NCBI GenBank assembly: GCA_041584015.1
Contig: JBFHES010000093.1
Span: 1 to 15,318, forward strand
DNA from: JBFHES01 sp041584015
Lineage (GTDB): Bacteria; Bacteroidota; Bacteroidia; Bacteroidales; M50B96
DNA: 15,318 nucleotides
Reading direction: 5' to 3'
Shown: one piece after another, positions 14,045 through 15,318 of the stretch
How positions within the stretch are numbered: the first letter of the stretch is position 1
How the letters are laid out: the number at the start of each line of letters is the position of its first letter
Notes under the pieces: generated by a model
What the model was told of the DNA's origin: nothing
Database searches by the model: none
Seen by the model: the letters and a program-made list of their open reading frames with translations, nothing else
Made by a program: the position numbers and the translations under genes

Positions 14045-15318
14045 CTAGCGAATTACATTTAAGGTATGATGATAATACAAACCTTCTGTATTTCTGAAAA
14101 CCAGTGAATAGACGCCCTGACCATATCCTGACAGATCAACAGATTGCTTTACATTCGTAATCGCTACCTGCTTAAGTTCTTCACCTAGCATATTAAAAAC
14201 TGTCAATACTAATCCATTAAGATGAGCTTGATTAACATTTAAATGCACCAGACCAGCTGTTGGATTTGGATAAATAGTCAGATCTAAGGCCAACGGATCA
14301 TCCACATCAAGAATTGTTATGTTCTCAATAGCCGTATCGCTACTGCACGAATTCTCAGCTATCAGAGTGATAGTATAATCAGTGTAACTTCCATACACAT
14401 GCATTGGACTGATGATGCTGGAGCTTTGACCGTCGCCAAAATTCCACATATAGGAACCCAAATCGTTAAACTGAGATGTATTTGTAAAGGTAACAATGGT
14501 CTCATTCATACTATAGGTAAATGAGGCAATGGGGTACTCTGTAAAAGAAACATCAACATCGTCGCTACTCATGCAAGCAAATTCATTTGTAACCGTAACG
14601 GTGTAAGTACCGGCATCTGTTAACTCAATTGTTTGACTGGTATCACCAGTATTCCAAATATAGCTGCTTCCCGCACCCGCATCAATGAGCACAGTAGCTC
14701 CAACACATGAATCGATTTCGGCACCTAAGTCAACCACCGGAACCGGATTGAAAACAAGTTCAATTGATGCGCTTGCGCTACATCCGTTTTCCTCCACTTC
14801 AACAGAATGGATACCCGGACTTGATGTTGAGATAACCGAAGTAGTTTCTCCGGAATCCCATAGATAACTTGATGCCGTGCTAGTTGCTTCAAGACTAATC
14901 ACCTCATTGGCACAAGCCACCGTATCTCCACTTATTGATACAAGCGGTATTTCATGAAAGATCACAACAATTGTATCCGCCGCTTCGCATCCTTCTGCAC
15001 TTGTTACCGTAACTGAATAATCTGCACTGGAGACAATCTGAATAATCGTGCTGGTATCACCTGTTGACCATAGATGATCCATTCCCAATAGGCCAGTCTC
15101 AAGGAATAGCGTATCGCCTTCGCAATTGTCTGAAGTAGTGCCTAAGTTAATCGCCGGCGTCTCATTTACAAGAATTGTGTTGCTAACAGCTGCACTGCAA
15201 AAATTTGAATCAACATAAGCATAAGTGATCTCATAAGTTCCTCCAGCACTAATATCAGCTAACGAATCAATTATATTCAAACCAACACTCTGATAACTTC
15301 CACCCATCGGACTTGCAC
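14045..15318 (-). CDS. Secreted multi-domain protein with Ig-like repeats, PKD domain and T9SS sorting domain (5' end missing)
   Basis: The frame is open at the right edge, so only the last 424 or so codons are seen. I number residues from the internal Met at 15307. The tail of an Ig-like domain is followed by three tandem repeats of 69-70 residues (51-258), each with a cysteine pair, a core like SYIWNTGDTSQTI and YTVTVT. A PKD domain follows (about 259-333), with ASFTYS, FTNTS and the signature WNFGDG. The protein ends with a type A T9SS sorting domain (about 342-420): IYPNPTAG, FNMLGEELKQ and the GQGVYSLVF strand. The sorting domain directs export across the outer membrane and attachment to, or release from, the surface. 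The repeats resemble those of Bacteroidota adhesins and gliding-associated proteins. An adhesive or structural role is likely. Any enzymatic domain would lie upstream, outside the window. Confidence 0.9.
   Translation of the reverse strand, partial: ASPMGGSYQSVGLNIIDSLADISAGGTYEITYAYVDSNFCSAAVSNTILVNETPAINLGTTSDNCEGDTLFLETGLLGMDHLWSTGDTSTIIQIVSSADYSVTVTSAEGCEAADTIVVIFHEIPLVSISGDTVACANEVISLEATSTASSYLWDSGETTSVISTSSPGIHSVEVEENGCSASASIELVFNPVPVVDLGAEIDSCVGATVLIDAGAGSSYIWNTGDTSQTIELTDAGTYTVTVTNEFACMSSDDVDVSFTEYPIASFTYSMNETIVTFTNTSQFNDLGSYMWNFGDGQSSSIISPMHVYGSYTDYTITLIAENSCSSDTAIENITILDVDDPLALDLTIYPNPTAGLVHLNVNQAHLNGLVLTVFNMLGEELKQVAITNVKQSVDLSGYGQGVYSLVFRNTEGLYYHHTLNVIR
14534..15157 (-). repeat. 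Three tandem Ig-like protein repeats
   Basis: Three consecutive repeats of 70, 69 and 69 residues start with PAINLG, PLVSIS and PVVDLG. They share the pattern: acidic residue, Cys about 10 residues in, a hydrophobic strand, (L/I)W-x-(S/T)G-(D/E)-T, a Thr/Ser-rich strand, (Y/H)SV or YTV, and a second Cys near the end. The DNA copies are diverged, so this is an old protein-level duplication and not a fresh DNA repeat. More copies may continue beyond the window. Confidence 0.8.

Overview
The window looks like chromosomal DNA of a Bacteroidota bacterium, probably free-living or marine. Four things point there: the DNA is AT-rich; promoters resemble the Bacteroidota TTTG / TAnnTTTG type; there is a short (468-residue) biosynthetic arginine decarboxylase next to an agmatinase and a bacterial deoxyhypusine-synthase-like protein; and a large secreted protein ends in a type IX secretion (T9SS) sorting domain. 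I cannot name the genus. I saw no tRNA, rRNA, CRISPR array, insertion sequence or prophage gene.

Region 1 (1-7651, minus strand) is a compact run of seven genes with gaps of 4-25 bases and one 8-base overlap, so it is very probably one operon. Read 5' to 3' on the minus strand it encodes: arginine decarboxylase, agmatinase, a deoxyhypusine synthase homologue, a CorA Mg2+ channel, a GNAT acetyltransferase fused to a nitrilase-family amidohydrolase, a stand-alone class I glutamine amidotransferase, and a D-Ala-D-Ala-ligase-like ATP-grasp ligase that runs on without a stop into the start of an M20 metallopeptidase and off the window edge. The first three can convert arginine to agmatine, then putrescine, then probably a larger polyamine. 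The last three make a ligase/amidase/acyltransferase/peptidase set that could build, trim or recycle an amide-linked conjugate. The chemistry of that second half is unknown and is the most interesting part of the window.

Region 2 (7652-10736, plus strand) starts with a divergent intergenic region. It is followed by a short protein containing only the first RecA-like domain of a DEAD-box helicase, with degenerate motifs, and then a six-helix membrane hybrid histidine kinase with its own receiver domain.

Region 3 (10737-13163) holds a convergent small Cys4 DUF1289 protein on the minus strand. A di-haem cytochrome c peroxidase-type lipoprotein and a bile acid:sodium symporter family transporter follow on the plus strand.

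Region 4 (13178-15318, minus strand) holds an unrecognised protein that may have an SRPBCC/START-like fold and probably starts at TTG, a strong intrinsic terminator, and the C-terminal part of a large T9SS-secreted repeat protein (Ig-like repeats, a PKD domain and a sorting domain) whose N-terminus lies beyond the window.
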